Shown: positions 22,342 to 31,766 of the stretch, in pieces | Layout: every line of letters begins with the position of its first letter | Position numbering within the stretch: position 1 is the stretch's first letter | Notes under the pieces: generated by a model | What the model saw: the letters and a program-made list of their open reading frames with translations, nothing else | Databases searched by the model: none | What the model was told of the DNA's origin: nothing | Made by a program: the position numbers and the translations under genes | Assembly (NCBI RefSeq): GCF_019511345.1 | Contig: NZ_JAEUAK010000017.1 | Coordinates: forward strand, 1 to 64,000 | DNA from: Rhizobium mesosinicum | Lineage (GTDB): Bacteria > Pseudomonadota > Alphaproteobacteria > Rhizobiales > Rhizobiaceae | Direction of reading: 5' to 3' | Length of the DNA: 64,000 nucleotides

Positions 22342-23025
22342 TTAGCTGCTCTTCTTTTTGGAATTTTTGGCGTTCTTGGCTGGCTGGGTATCGAAGCCAA
22401 CGTTGACGCGAACCAGCGCGCCGGAGCCGACCGGCATCTTGACGCCTTCGTGGCGGAAAATGACCTGAGCTGCCGGCGCGCCCGGCGGAATTTCGGTCGG
22501 GAAATTGATGACTTCCGACGACAGCACGTCCTGACCGTCCAGCACAGAGATGCGGATCGGCAGGGTAACCGGACCCGGAGTACCGCCCGGACCGGCGACG
22601 AGGCGAAGCTTGGCCACGACAGTCATCGAAAGCGCTGTATCGTTCAGGGTGCACTGGCGGGTGTAGTCGCTAAAGGACGCCTGGAAGACGACTTGCTGCG
22701 GATCGCCGGTCTTTGCGCCCTTGGCATAGGTGCGATAGATCGCGTCCTGGTCACGCATGAAGATCTGCGGGCAGGCGCCTTGCACGACGGGGGCGACATT
22801 GCCTTGTGCGGTGACGCCGGTGCCGATCGGGGCCTGGTTCGACGAAGGGTTGGCCGGCGCGACCGGCATAATCTGGGCATTGCCGTTCGGCTGCAGCGGA
22901 GCGGGGCCGCTGCTCGCAGCTGCAGCTTCAGGCTTGCTGTCGCCGCCGAGGCCGAGCGAATTGCAGCCGGCAAGAGCCGCAAGAAGCGATGCGGAAACGA
23001 TGAGACGAGAGACCTTGCCGAGCAC
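22342..23025 (-). CDS. Predicted lipoprotein, rhizobial type
   Basis: The product is 227 residues. Lipobox LAGC puts lipidated Cys at residue 21. A Pro/Ala-rich linker is followed by a beta-rich domain (CPQIFMRDQDAIYRTYAKG, RQCTLNDTALSMTVVAKLRLVAGPGG) and a Lys-rich tail NAKNSKKKSS. The start is GTG 23025 with AAGGGG upstream. It resembles hypothetical lipoproteins of rhizobia; role unknown. It is divergent from thrC across 277 bases that contain both promoters and nothing else I can name. Confidence 0.7.
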   Translation of the reverse strand: MLGKVSRLIVSASLLAALAGCNSLGLGGDSKPEAAAASSGPAPLQPNGNAQIMPVAPANPSSNQAPIGTGVTAQGNVAPVVQGACPQIFMRDQDAIYRTYAKGAKTGDPQQVVFQASFSDYTRQCTLNDTALSMTVVAKLRLVAGPGGTPGPVTLPIRISVLDGQDVLSSEVINFPTEIPPGAPAAQVIFRHEGVKMPVGSGALVRVNVGFDTQPAKNAKNSKKKSS

Positions 23026-23302
23026 GATATTCCACCCCTTGCAAACGCTTTTCTTCTAGGTTTCTGCAGGTTCTTGCGACTTTCGCGCAAGGCCTTTCAT
23101 GACAGTTGGCGATGGTCTATATCAGCGGCGCAAAGAAAAATCGATTGGGTAAGCACCGTTTTGATGCACTTTTCGGCGCCGGATGGTGGCAACTTCAATA
23201 GGATACCTGCGACACTGCCCCGACAGGCCGTTAAGCCTCCTCTTTTCGGCGGAACGGCAGCGTTTCGTTTGCGCGCCGAATTTCTCCAGCCATAGATCAA
23301 GG

Positions 23303-24703
23303 ATGACGAACGTGGACTATATCTCGACCCGCGGCGAGGCCCCTTCCCTCGGCTTTTGCGACGCCCTTCTGACGGGGCTGGCGCGCGACGGCGGCCTCTA
23401 CGTTCCCCGCAAATGGCCGAGCTTTTCCAAAAAGGAAATCCGGGCGCTGCGCGGCAAGAGCTACCAGGAGATCGCCTTCACCATCCTTTCGCCCTTCACC
23501 AATGGCGAAATTCCGGACGAGACCTTCCGGTCGATGATCGATGATGCCTACGGCACCTTCCGCCATCCGGCGATCGCGCCATTGGTGCAGACTGGCCCGA
23601 ACAGCTTCGTCATGGAACTGTTCCACGGCACGACGCTCGCCTTCAAGGACGTGGCGATGCAGCTTCTCGCCCGCCTGATGGATTATGCGCTGGAAAAGCG
23701 CGGCGAGCGGGCAACCATCGTCGGCGCCACTTCAGGCGATACGGGCGGCGCTGCGATCGATGCCTTCGCTGGCCGCGAACGCACCGATATCTTCATCCTC
23801 TTCCCGCACGGCAAGGTCTCGCCGGTGCAGCAGCGGCAGATGACGACGTCGACATCAGGCAACGTGCATGCGCTTGCCGTCGAGGGGAATTTCGACGATT
23901 GCCAGACCCTCGTGAAAGCCATGTTCAATGACGCCACCTTCCGCGACAAGGTGAAGCTTTCCGGCGTCAACTCGATCAACTGGGCGCGCATCATGGCCCA
24001 GATCGTCTATTATTTCACGACGGCTTTGGCGCTCGGGGGGCCGGACCGGAAAATCTCGTTCACGGTGCCCACAGGGAATTTCGGCGATATCTTCGCCGGC
24101 TACTGCGCCAAGCGCATGGGCCTGCCGATCGACAAGCTCGTCATCGCTACCAATGAGAACGATATCCTGGCGCGGACGCTGAAGACCGGCCGTTATGACA
24201 TGAAGGCGGTGAAGGCGACCACCTCGCCTTCCATGGATATCCAGATCTCCTCCAATTTCGAGCGGCTGCTGTTCGAAGCCTATGACCGCGACGCCTCCAA
24301 GGTTCGCGCCGCCATGGAAAGTCTTAAGCAATCCAATGGTTTCGAAATTTCGCCCGAAGCGCTGAAATTCATCAAAAAGGATTTCCGCGCGGGCCGCGCC
24401 AGTGAGCGCCAGGTGGCGGAAACGATCCGCAAGACCTATGCTGAAACCGGCTATCTGCTCGATCCCCATTCGGCGATCGGCGTCTTCGTCGCCGCCAAGC
24501 GCGAAAAGCCTGGCACCCCGATGGTGACGCTTGCGACTGCGCACCCGGCGAAATTCCCGGCTGCCGTAAAATCCGCCTCCGGTATTGACCCGGCGCTTCC
24601 GACGTGGCTTGCTGATGTGATGCACAGGGAGGAGCGCTTCCAGATCATCGAGCCCGAGCTCAAAGCGGTTGAAACCTTTATCGGCAAGCATGCCCGCAGC
24701 TAG
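23303..24703 (+). CDS. thrC: Threonine synthase
   Basis: The product is 466 residues. It converts O-phosphohomoserine to threonine with pyridoxal phosphate. The N-terminus YISTRGEAPSLGF and the PLP Lys at residue 115 in GTTLAFKDVAMQ are visible, with the phosphate-binding GATSGDTGGAAIDAF. Start is uncertain: ATG 23303 or GTG 23312, the latter with better spacing from AAGG. Its partner thrB lies 13 kb away. It is followed by the M16 peptidase gene after 23 bases. Confidence 0.95.
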   Translation: MTNVDYISTRGEAPSLGFCDALLTGLARDGGLYVPRKWPSFSKKEIRALRGKSYQEIAFTILSPFTNGEIPDETFRSMIDDAYGTFRHPAIAPLVQTGPNSFVMELFHGTTLAFKDVAMQLLARLMDYALEKRGERATIVGATSGDTGGAAIDAFAGRERTDIFILFPHGKVSPVQQRQMTTSTSGNVHALAVEGNFDDCQTLVKAMFNDATFRDKVKLSGVNSINWARIMAQIVYYFTTALALGGPDRKISFTVPTGNFGDIFAGYCAKRMGLPIDKLVIATNENDILARTLKTGRYDMKAVKATTSPSMDIQISSNFERLLFEAYDRDASKVRAAMESLKQSNGFEISPEALKFIKKDFRAGRASERQVAETIRKTYAETGYLLDPHSAIGVFVAAKREKPGTPMVTLATAHPAKFPAAVKSASGIDPALPTWLADVMHREERFQIIEPELKAVETFIGKHARS

Positions 24704-24726
24704 ATCAAGGCGCAGAAAGATAGCAC

Positions 24727-26025
24727 ATGACAGTTGAGTGCACCCGGCTCAAATCCGGGCTGACAGTAGTCACACAGACCATGCCGCACCTTGAAAGCGC
24801 TGCGCTCGGAGTCTGGATCAAATCAGGTTCGCGCAACGAAACAGAAGACGAGCACGGCATTGCCCATCTGCTCGAACACATGGCCTTCAAGGGAACGGCA
24901 CGCCGTTCCGCCCGTGAGATCGCCGAGGAGATCGAGGATGTCGGCGGCGAAGTGAATGCTGCGACCTCTACCGAGACAACCTCGTATTATGCCCGCGTTC
25001 TGAAGGATCACGTGCCGCTCGCCATCGATATCCTCGCCGATATTCTGACGGAATCCGCCTTCGAGGAGGAAGAGCTGGAGCGCGAGAAGCAGGTCATTCT
25101 GCAGGAGATCAACGCGGCCAACGACACGCCCGACGACGTGGTGTTCGACCGCTTCTCCGAGGTCGCCTATCGTGGCCAGACGCTTGGGCGACCGATCCTG
25201 GGCACGCCTGAGACCGTCGTTTCCTTCACGCCGCAGCAGATCCGCACCTATCTCGGCCGCAACTATACGACCGACCGGATGTTCGTCGTGGCGACCGGCG
25301 CCGTCGAGCATGACGAATTCGTGCGCATGGTCGAAGACCGTTTTGCGAGCCTGCCGAGCGAGCCCAATGCGCCGCCGGTCATGGAGCCGGCGCGCTATAT
25401 CGGCGGTAATGTGCGCGAACCCCGCGATCTCATGGACGCACAGATCCTGCTCGGCTTCGAGGGCAAGGCCTACCACGCCCGCGATTTCTACTGCTCGCAG
25501 ATCCTTGCCAATATCCTGGGCGGCGGCATGTCTTCGCGCCTCTTCCAGGAAGTGCGCGAGTTTCGCGGCCTCTGTTACTCCGTCTACGCCTTCCACTGGG
25601 GCTTTTCCGATACCGGCATCTTCGGCATCCATGCCGCGACCGGCGGCGAGAACCTGCCGGAATTGGTGCCTGTCATCATCGACGAGCTGCACAAGTCTGC
25701 AGACAGCATCCACCAGAAGGAGATCGAGCGTGCCCGGGCGCAGATCCGCGCCCAGCTTCTCATGGGCCAGGAAAGCCCCGCCGCCCGCGCCGGCCAGATC
25801 GCCCGGCAGATGATGCTCTATGGCCGTCCGATTTCCAATCCGGAGATGATGGAGCGGCTGGAGGGTATCACCATCGAGCGCCTGACCGATCTTGCCGGCC
25901 GCCTCTTCTATGATACCGTCCCGACGCTCTCGGCGATCGGCCCTCTCGAGCAGCTTGCCCCGATGGAAGACATCACCGCCTCGCTTTCGGTTCCCGCGCC
26001 GAAGACGAAGCAGGCAAGCCTTTGA
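24727..26025 (+). CDS. M16-family zinc metallopeptidase
   Basis: The product is 432 residues. The inverted zinc motif HLLEH is at residues 47-51 (GIAHLLEHMAFKG), with the distal Glu in the helix ending EREKQVILQEI. The second half is the inactive partner-like domain of the same fold. It is close to mitochondrial processing peptidase beta subunits and typical of alphaproteobacteria. It lies 23 bases after thrC and 30 bases before the GNAT gene. Confidence 0.95.
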   Translation: MTVECTRLKSGLTVVTQTMPHLESAALGVWIKSGSRNETEDEHGIAHLLEHMAFKGTARRSAREIAEEIEDVGGEVNAATSTETTSYYARVLKDHVPLAIDILADILTESAFEEEELEREKQVILQEINAANDTPDDVVFDRFSEVAYRGQTLGRPILGTPETVVSFTPQQIRTYLGRNYTTDRMFVVATGAVEHDEFVRMVEDRFASLPSEPNAPPVMEPARYIGGNVREPRDLMDAQILLGFEGKAYHARDFYCSQILANILGGGMSSRLFQEVREFRGLCYSVYAFHWGFSDTGIFGIHAATGGENLPELVPVIIDELHKSADSIHQKEIERARAQIRAQLLMGQESPAARAGQIARQMMLYGRPISNPEMMERLEGITIERLTDLAGRLFYDTVPTLSAIGPLEQLAPMEDITASLSVPAPKTKQASL

Positions 26026-26055
26026 CCGGCACTTCAGTTGCGCCGGAGGGTATCG

Positions 26056-26670
26056 ATGCCAAAATCGGTTTTTCGGTTCCTGTCGCGACAGCCTGAAGCG
26101 GTCGAACTCGAAAATGATAAGTATGTCCTGCGTCTGCCGCGTTACCAGGATTTCAACCAATGGCACCGGCTTCGCGCCGACAGCCGCCGCTTTCTGGAAC
26201 CCTGGGAGCCGACATGGCGGCGCGACGAACTGACGGAAGGCTCGTTTCGCGCCCGTGTCATCCGCGGCAAGCAGGAATATGCCTCAGGACAGGCAATCCC
26301 GCTCTTCATCTTCCTGAAGAAGGATATGACGCTCGTCGGCGGCGTCACCATCGGTTACATTCGCCGGGGGGCGGCCCAGAGCTGCATGATCGGCTACTGG
26401 ATGGGCGAGCGCCACGCCGGCCAGGGACATATGTTCGCCGCACTTCAATTGGTTATTCCCTATATCTTCGCAGGGCTTGAGTTGCACCGTATCGAAGCAG
26501 CCTGTATTCCAGACAACGCGCGGAGCATCCGCCTGCTTGAGAAAGCCGGGTTCCAGCGGGAAGGCTACCTGCGCGGATATTTGAAGATCAACGGTCAGTG
26601 GCATGATCACGTGATGTTTTCACGCCTGGCCACCGACGCGGATACAGGCAGGAAACCCAACAGCCGATGA
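26056..26670 (+). CDS. GNAT acetyltransferase, RimJ/RimL type
   Basis: The product is 204 residues. The pattern LRLPRYQDFNQWHRLRADSRRFLEPWEPTW, the acetyl-CoA segment YWMGERHAGQGHM, and LHRIEAACIPDNARSIRLLEKAGFQREGYLRGYLKING fit protein N-terminal or ribosomal-protein acetyltransferases. ATG 26056 follows CGGAGGG. It overlaps the GGDEF-EAL gene by 4 bases (ATGA), so the two are translationally coupled. Confidence 0.9.
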   Translation: MPKSVFRFLSRQPEAVELENDKYVLRLPRYQDFNQWHRLRADSRRFLEPWEPTWRRDELTEGSFRARVIRGKQEYASGQAIPLFIFLKKDMTLVGGVTIGYIRRGAAQSCMIGYWMGERHAGQGHMFAALQLVIPYIFAGLELHRIEAACIPDNARSIRLLEKAGFQREGYLRGYLKINGQWHDHVMFSRLATDADTGRKPNSR

Positions 26671-29579
26671 ACAAAGACCGCATGCTGCTGACGTCACCGT
26701 CCGGACGAGTGATCGCGGTGATCGCAGCCCTTCTCCTGTCGGTATTCGTCCTTGCGGCGGGAACCGTGCAGGCGGCCGAACCGGTTAAGATTTCCCGTGA
26801 CGATACCGCGCTGGACCTGACTGCCACAACTGAAATCTACGCCAACCAGGGAGAGGCTTTCCAGGTTTCGACCGCAGCCGGTGCCGATGGTATCCGCCGG
26901 CGTATCGAGGTGCGCGCAAGCTCGCAAAACCATCAGGGCGACTGGGCGGTCTTTGCGCTCGCCAACGTTTCGGAAGAGCAACTCGAACGCGTCATCGTCG
27001 CGCCGCACTTCCGTCTCGTCAATTCCAAGCTGTTCTGGCCCGACCTTGGCTCGCAGCGCATTATCGCGATCACGCCGAGCGAAGGTTTTGCGCTGGACCG
27101 GCAGCCGAGCGACGAGGCGGACGTTTTCCGCATCACGCTGAACCCCGGTGCCGTCATCACTTTCGTTGCCGAGCTTGCCACCCCCGATCTGCCGCAGATC
27201 TACCTGTGGGAGCCGGACGCCTACAAGGATACGATCAACGCCTTCACGCTCTATCGCGGCATCGTACTCGGCATTGCCGGCCTGCTCGCCGTCTTCCTGA
27301 CGATCCTCTTCGTCGTCAAGGGAACCTCGATGCTGCCGGCGACGGCGGCCCTTGCCTGGGCCGTGCTCGGCTATATCTGTGTCGACTTCGGCTTCCTCGG
27401 AAAGCTGATCAGCGTCGCCTCGGCGGATCAACGAATATGGCGCGCCTGTGCGGAGGTGGCGCTTGCCTCCAGTTTCGTCATCTTCCTGTTCACCTACCTC
27501 AATCTCAACAGATGGCATGTGCATCTCGGCTATGCCACGCTCGCCTGGGTTCTGGGTCTTGCCCTGCTGTTCGGCGTTGCGATCTACGATCCGTCGATCG
27601 CTGCCGGCATCGCGCGGCTATCCTTCGCGCTGACGGCGGCAACCGGCCTGCTGCTCATCATCTATCTCGGCTTCAACCGCTATGACCGCGCCATCCTGCT
27701 CGTGCCGGCGTGGGCGCTGACGCTCGTCTGGCTGTTCGGTGCGTGGATGACGATCACCGGCCGGCTCGACAACGACATCATTCAGCCCGCACTCGGCGGC
27801 GGCCTCGTCCTCATCGTGCTGTTGATCGGCTTCACGGTCATGCAACATGCTTTTGCCGGCGGCGCCTTCCAGCAGGGACTGTTCTCCGATCTCGAGCGCC
27901 AGTCGCTGGCGCTGACGGGCTCGGGTGACATGGTCTGGGATTGGGACGTGGCGCGTGATCGCGTCGTCACCATTCCCGATGTTTCCGTAAAACTCGGCCT
28001 TTCCCCGGGGGCGATGCATGGCGCGGCGCGCAACTGGCTGCCGAGGCTGCATCCTGACGATCGCGATCGTTTCCGCGCAACGCTGGACGTGCTGCTTGAG
28101 CATCGCCGCGGGCGGCTGAACCATGAATTCCGCATCCGCGCCGAAGACGGGCATTTTCACTGGCTCTTGATCCGCGCCCGGCCGGTTCTCGGCTCCAACG
28201 GCGAGATCATCCGCTGCGTGGGTACGATCGTCGACGTGACCGAACAGAAGAATTCCATCGAGCGGCTGCTGCACGATCCGCTGCACGACAACCTGACCGG
28301 CCTGCCGAACCGGCAGGTGTTCATCGACCGCCTGCAATCGGTGTTGACGCTGGCACCGGGCGGCGAGACGTTGCGCCCGACCGTGATGGTGATCGACATC
28401 GACCGCTACAAGCTGGTCAACGATTCCCTCGGTGTCGCCGCCGGTGACAATATCCTGATCGCGCTCACCCGCCGCCTGCGCCGCCTTCTGAAACCGCAGG
28501 ATACGCTGGCGCGCCTTTCCGGCGACCAGTTCGGCCTTATCCTCGTGTCCGAGCACGATCCGGCCAAGGTTGCCGATTTCGCCGATGCGATGAGCAAGGC
28601 AATCATGGTGCCGATTAACTTCTCCAACCGCGAGATCATCCTGACCGCCTCCATCGGCCTCACCTCCTGGGTAGACCAGCAGGAGAGCGCATCGGGCCTG
28701 CTCAGCGACGCCGAGCTTGCCATGTACCGGGCCAAGCGCGCCGGCGGAAACCGCGTGGAGCCGTTCCAGCCGGCTTTTCGTGATTTCGGTACCGATCGCC
28801 TGCAGCTCGAATCGGATCTGCGCCGCGCCATCGAGCGCAAGGAGCTTTCGATGGTCTACCAGCCGATCGCGCGGCTGGAGGATGTCGAGATCGCCGGCTT
28901 CGAGGCGCTGATGCGGTGGGAACATCCCAAGCGCGGCAATATCCCGCCGTCCGAGTTCATTCCGATCGCCGAAGCCTCCGACATCATCGGCGCCCTCGGC
29001 ATCTTCGCGCTGGAACAGGCCACCAACGACCTGATGGCGTGGCAGAACCAGACCGGCGAATTACCGATCTTTGTCTCCGTCAATCTGTCCAGCGTGCAGC
29101 TTCTGAACAACGAGCTTTACGACGACGTTCGCTCAGTGCTGGCGAAGACCCATTGCGATCCGTCCCGGCTGAAGCTGGAACTCACGGAATCCATGGTGAT
29201 GGAAAATCCGGAACAGGCTCGTCTCGTGCTGCAGAAACTGAAGGAAGCCGGGCTTGGCCTGGCCCTTGACGATTTCGGCACGGGCTATTCTTCGCTCGCA
29301 TACCTCACCCGCTTCCCCTTCGACACGATCAAGCTCGACAGGGCGATGGTGCGCGACAACAGCGACAAGAAGACAACCGTGCTGAGATCGGTCATATCAA
29401 TGGCCCGCGAACTGGAGATGAAGGTGGTCGCCGAGGGTATCGAATCCAACGAGGACGCGATCGAGCTCGCCAAAATGGGCTGCAGCTACGGCCAGAGTTA
29501 CCTCTTCGGCCCGCCGATGCCCTCAGAATCCGTGCTGCGGCTGCTGAAGGAACGGTTTCCGCTGACGAAGCGAGCCTAG
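26667..29579 (+). CDS. Membrane GGDEF-EAL protein with degenerate GGDEF motif
   Basis: The product is 970 residues. Order: signal peptide (1-36), periplasmic beta-rich sensor (about 40-190), seven or so membrane segments (about 195-405), PAS (about 415-535), GGDEF (about 540-705), EAL (about 710-960). The cyclase signature reads SGDQF (617-621) instead of GGDEF, so synthesis is doubtful. The EAL domain keeps E746 in FEALMRWEHP and DDFGTG (about 867), so it probably degrades cyclic di-GMP. The layout is like 7TMR-DISM sensors. It starts by ATGA overlap with the GNAT gene. Confidence 0.92.
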   Translation: MNKDRMLLTSPSGRVIAVIAALLLSVFVLAAGTVQAAEPVKISRDDTALDLTATTEIYANQGEAFQVSTAAGADGIRRRIEVRASSQNHQGDWAVFALANVSEEQLERVIVAPHFRLVNSKLFWPDLGSQRIIAITPSEGFALDRQPSDEADVFRITLNPGAVITFVAELATPDLPQIYLWEPDAYKDTINAFTLYRGIVLGIAGLLAVFLTILFVVKGTSMLPATAALAWAVLGYICVDFGFLGKLISVASADQRIWRACAEVALASSFVIFLFTYLNLNRWHVHLGYATLAWVLGLALLFGVAIYDPSIAAGIARLSFALTAATGLLLIIYLGFNRYDRAILLVPAWALTLVWLFGAWMTITGRLDNDIIQPALGGGLVLIVLLIGFTVMQHAFAGGAFQQGLFSDLERQSLALTGSGDMVWDWDVARDRVVTIPDVSVKLGLSPGAMHGAARNWLPRLHPDDRDRFRATLDVLLEHRRGRLNHEFRIRAEDGHFHWLLIRARPVLGSNGEIIRCVGTIVDVTEQKNSIERLLHDPLHDNLTGLPNRQVFIDRLQSVLTLAPGGETLRPTVMVIDIDRYKLVNDSLGVAAGDNILIALTRRLRRLLKPQDTLARLSGDQFGLILVSEHDPAKVADFADAMSKAIMVPINFSNREIILTASIGLTSWVDQQESASGLLSDAELAMYRAKRAGGNRVEPFQPAFRDFGTDRLQLESDLRRAIERKELSMVYQPIARLEDVEIAGFEALMRWEHPKRGNIPPSEFIPIAEASDIIGALGIFALEQATNDLMAWQNQTGELPIFVSVNLSSVQLLNNELYDDVRSVLAKTHCDPSRLKLELTESMVMENPEQARLVLQKLKEAGLGLALDDFGTGYSSLAYLTRFPFDTIKLDRAMVRDNSDKKTTVLRSVISMARELEMKVVAEGIESNEDAIELAKMGCSYGQSYLFGPPMPSESVLRLLKERFPLTKRA

Positions 29580-29657
29580 CGACGGCGGAAACGAAACATC
29601 GTTGCCCTTGCCGTTTTCCTCGTTATTCTGCGCGAAAACATAATCGGGAGGTATCTT

Positions 29658-29966
29658 ATGATCCTGCACTGCGTATTCATGCGGCTGAAGAGCGCTATGA
29701 CACCTGACGATAAGCAGGCGCTGTTCGACGCCATCGTGGCGCTAAAGCAGGTGATCCCGGGAATTCTCGATATCAAATACGGACCGAATGTTTCGCCCGA
29801 GGGGCTGCATGGCGGTTTTGTCGACGGCTTTGCCGTGACCTTCGAGAGCCCGGAGGCCCGGGATACCTATCTCGTGCATCCCGAGCATGTGTCTGTCGGC
29901 GAGCGCATCGTCTCGTCGACAGATGGAGGTCTGGCCGGCCTTCTGGTTTTCGATCTGGTTATCTAA
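29658..29966 (+). CDS. Stress-responsive A/B barrel (Dabb) protein
   Basis: The product is 102 residues. MILHCVFMRLKSAMTPDDKQALFDAIVAL, then GPNVSPEGLHGGFVDGFAVTFESPEARDTYLVHPEH, is the Dabb dimeric barrel pattern. The enzymatic role is unknown. ATG 29658 follows GGGAGG. It is convergent with the transporter operon, with 12 bases between the stops. Confidence 0.88.
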   Translation: MILHCVFMRLKSAMTPDDKQALFDAIVALKQVIPGILDIKYGPNVSPEGLHGGFVDGFAVTFESPEARDTYLVHPEHVSVGERIVSSTDGGLAGLLVFDLVI

Positions 29967-29978
29967 AATCCCGTCAGC

Positions 29979-30878
29979 TCAGCTCGACTTCGCCATGGCG
30001 GTGGAGAGCTGGTCGACATTGTAGCGGAACATCTTTTCGTAGGTCGGGGCCGGGCCTTTCGCGTCCGAAAGAGATTCGACGTAGAGCTCACCGCCGGGCT
30101 CGGCGCCGGTTGCAGTGGCGACCTGCTTAACGAGGCGCGGATCGTTGGAGTTCTCGAAGAAATAGCTCTTCACGTGTTCCTGCTTGATCTGCTCGATCAG
30201 CTTGGAGACGTCGGCGGCGGAGGCCTCGCTTTCTGTCGAGAGACCAAGCGGTGCCAGGAAGCTGACATTGTATTCGCGGCCAAAATAGCCGAAGGCATCG
30301 TGGCTGGTCAGCACCTTGCGGCGGTCAGTCGCGATCTTGTCGAACTTGGAATGCGCATAGGCATCCAGTTCGTCAAGCTTCCTGGTGTATTTCTGGGCAT
30401 TGGCCTTATAGGCTGCCGCGTCGGCCGGATCGGCCGCAGAAAGCGCTTTCTCGATATTGGCGACCCAGACCTTTACGTTGACGGGGCTATTCCAGACATG
30501 CGGATCGGTGACGGTCTTACCATCCTCTTCCATCGTACGGGTGTTGATACCCTCTGACACGGTGACCGGCCTGCCCTTGTAGCCGGAGGCAGTGATAAGG
30601 CGGTCCATCCAGCCTTCCAGCCCCTCGCCACTGACGAAGGTCACTTTTGCGGCATTCAGCGCCTTGGCGTCGGCCGGTGACGGTTCGAATTCATGCGGAT
30701 CCCCGTTCGGGCCGACGAGGCTCGTGACCTTGACGTGATCGCCGCCGACCTGGCGGACGACATCGGCAAGCACGGTGAAGGAGGCGACGACCTTCAGCGT
30801 TTCGGCCGAAGCCGGTACGGCCGAAAGCGTCATCAGCATGGGCAAGGCGGCGGAGAGAAGCAGTCTGCGGGATATCAT
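29979..30878 (-). CDS. Metal ABC transporter, periplasmic binding protein (likely zinc)
   Basis: The product is 299 residues. The signal peptide ends near ASA (about 25). The cluster-A-I fold has metal-ligand candidates His in NGDPHEFEPSP, His in TDPHVWNSP, and His in TSHDAFGYF, with a late acidic ligand likely. The His-rich loop typical of ZnuA is absent, which resembles AztC/TroA-type proteins. Zinc is preferred because of the Zur-like operators. It is the last gene of the operon; AGGAGCC precedes the ATG. Confidence 0.88.
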   Translation of the reverse strand: MISRRLLLSAALPMLMTLSAVPASAETLKVVASFTVLADVVRQVGGDHVKVTSLVGPNGDPHEFEPSPADAKALNAAKVTFVSGEGLEGWMDRLITASGYKGRPVTVSEGINTRTMEEDGKTVTDPHVWNSPVNVKVWVANIEKALSAADPADAAAYKANAQKYTRKLDELDAYAHSKFDKIATDRRKVLTSHDAFGYFGREYNVSFLAPLGLSTESEASAADVSKLIEQIKQEHVKSYFFENSNDPRLVKQVATATGAEPGGELYVESLSDAKGPAPTYEKMFRYNVDQLSTAMAKSS

Positions 30879-30893
30879 TGATGGCTCCTGTAA

Positions 30894-31766
30894 TCAGCCC
30901 TTCAGATGCGGGCGGGGGAAGACGCGCCGGGCAAGGCCCGACGGCGCGAAGAAGATGGAGAGGCCGTAGAGCAGCGCCGCCGTCATGATGATCGTCGGGC
31001 CGGAGGCAAGCTCGAGGTGGTAGGAGGCGATGAGGCCGAGATAGCCGGAGACGGCCGCACTTGCCGCCGCTGTCATCATCATGGCCGGAAGGTTCCGGGA
31101 CCAGAGTTGGGCGATCGCGGCCGGCAACATCATCAGGCCGACGGCCATCAGTGTGCCGAGCGCCTGAAAGCTCGCGACGAGGTTCAGCACCACAAGCAAC
31201 AGAAAGAGGAAATGATAGACCGGCCCGCGCCCGCCGACGGCGCGCAGGAAGCCCGGATCAAAACATTCCGCGACCAGAGGGCGATAGACGATCGCAAGGG
31301 CCAGCAATGTAACCGACGTGATGGCGCCGATCTGCGTCAGTGCCGGCGCGTCGATGGCAAGGATCGTGCCGAAGAGCACGTGCAGCAGATCGATATTCGA
31401 ACCGCGCAACGAGACGATGAGGACGCCCAGGGCCAGTGACGCCAGATAGAAGCTTGCGAAACTCGCGTCCTCCTGAAGCACGGTCATGCGGCTGACGACA
31501 CCCGAGAGTAGTGCGACAGAGAGGCCTGCAACGAGACCACCGATACTCATTGCCGTCAACGACAGAGAGCCGGCAACGAGATAACCAATTGCCGCTCCCG
31601 GCAGCACGGCATGACTCATCGCGTCACCCATCAGGCTCATGCGGCGAAGCATGAGAAAGACGCCGATCGGGCCGGAGCCGAGGCCGAGACATAGGCAGGC
31701 GACGAGCGCGCGGCGCATGAAGCCATAATCAGCGAAAGGGGCGAAGAAGATATCGTAGGCCGTCAT
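30894..31766 (-). CDS. Metal ABC transporter permease (ZnuB/MntB type)
   Basis: The product is 290 residues with about eight to nine membrane segments. The family pattern GVFLMLRRMSLMGDAMSHAVLPGAAIGYL near the N-terminus is clear. It forms the inner-membrane channel for the metal. ATG 31766 overlaps the ATPase stop by 4 bases (ATGA). The binding-protein gene starts 15 bases after its stop. Confidence 0.92.
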   Translation of the reverse strand: MTAYDIFFAPFADYGFMRRALVACLCLGLGSGPIGVFLMLRRMSLMGDAMSHAVLPGAAIGYLVAGSLSLTAMSIGGLVAGLSVALLSGVVSRMTVLQEDASFASFYLASLALGVLIVSLRGSNIDLLHVLFGTILAIDAPALTQIGAITSVTLLALAIVYRPLVAECFDPGFLRAVGGRGPVYHFLFLLLVVLNLVASFQALGTLMAVGLMMLPAAIAQLWSRNLPAMMMTAAASAAVSGYLGLIASYHLELASGPTIIMTAALLYGLSIFFAPSGLARRVFPRPHLKG

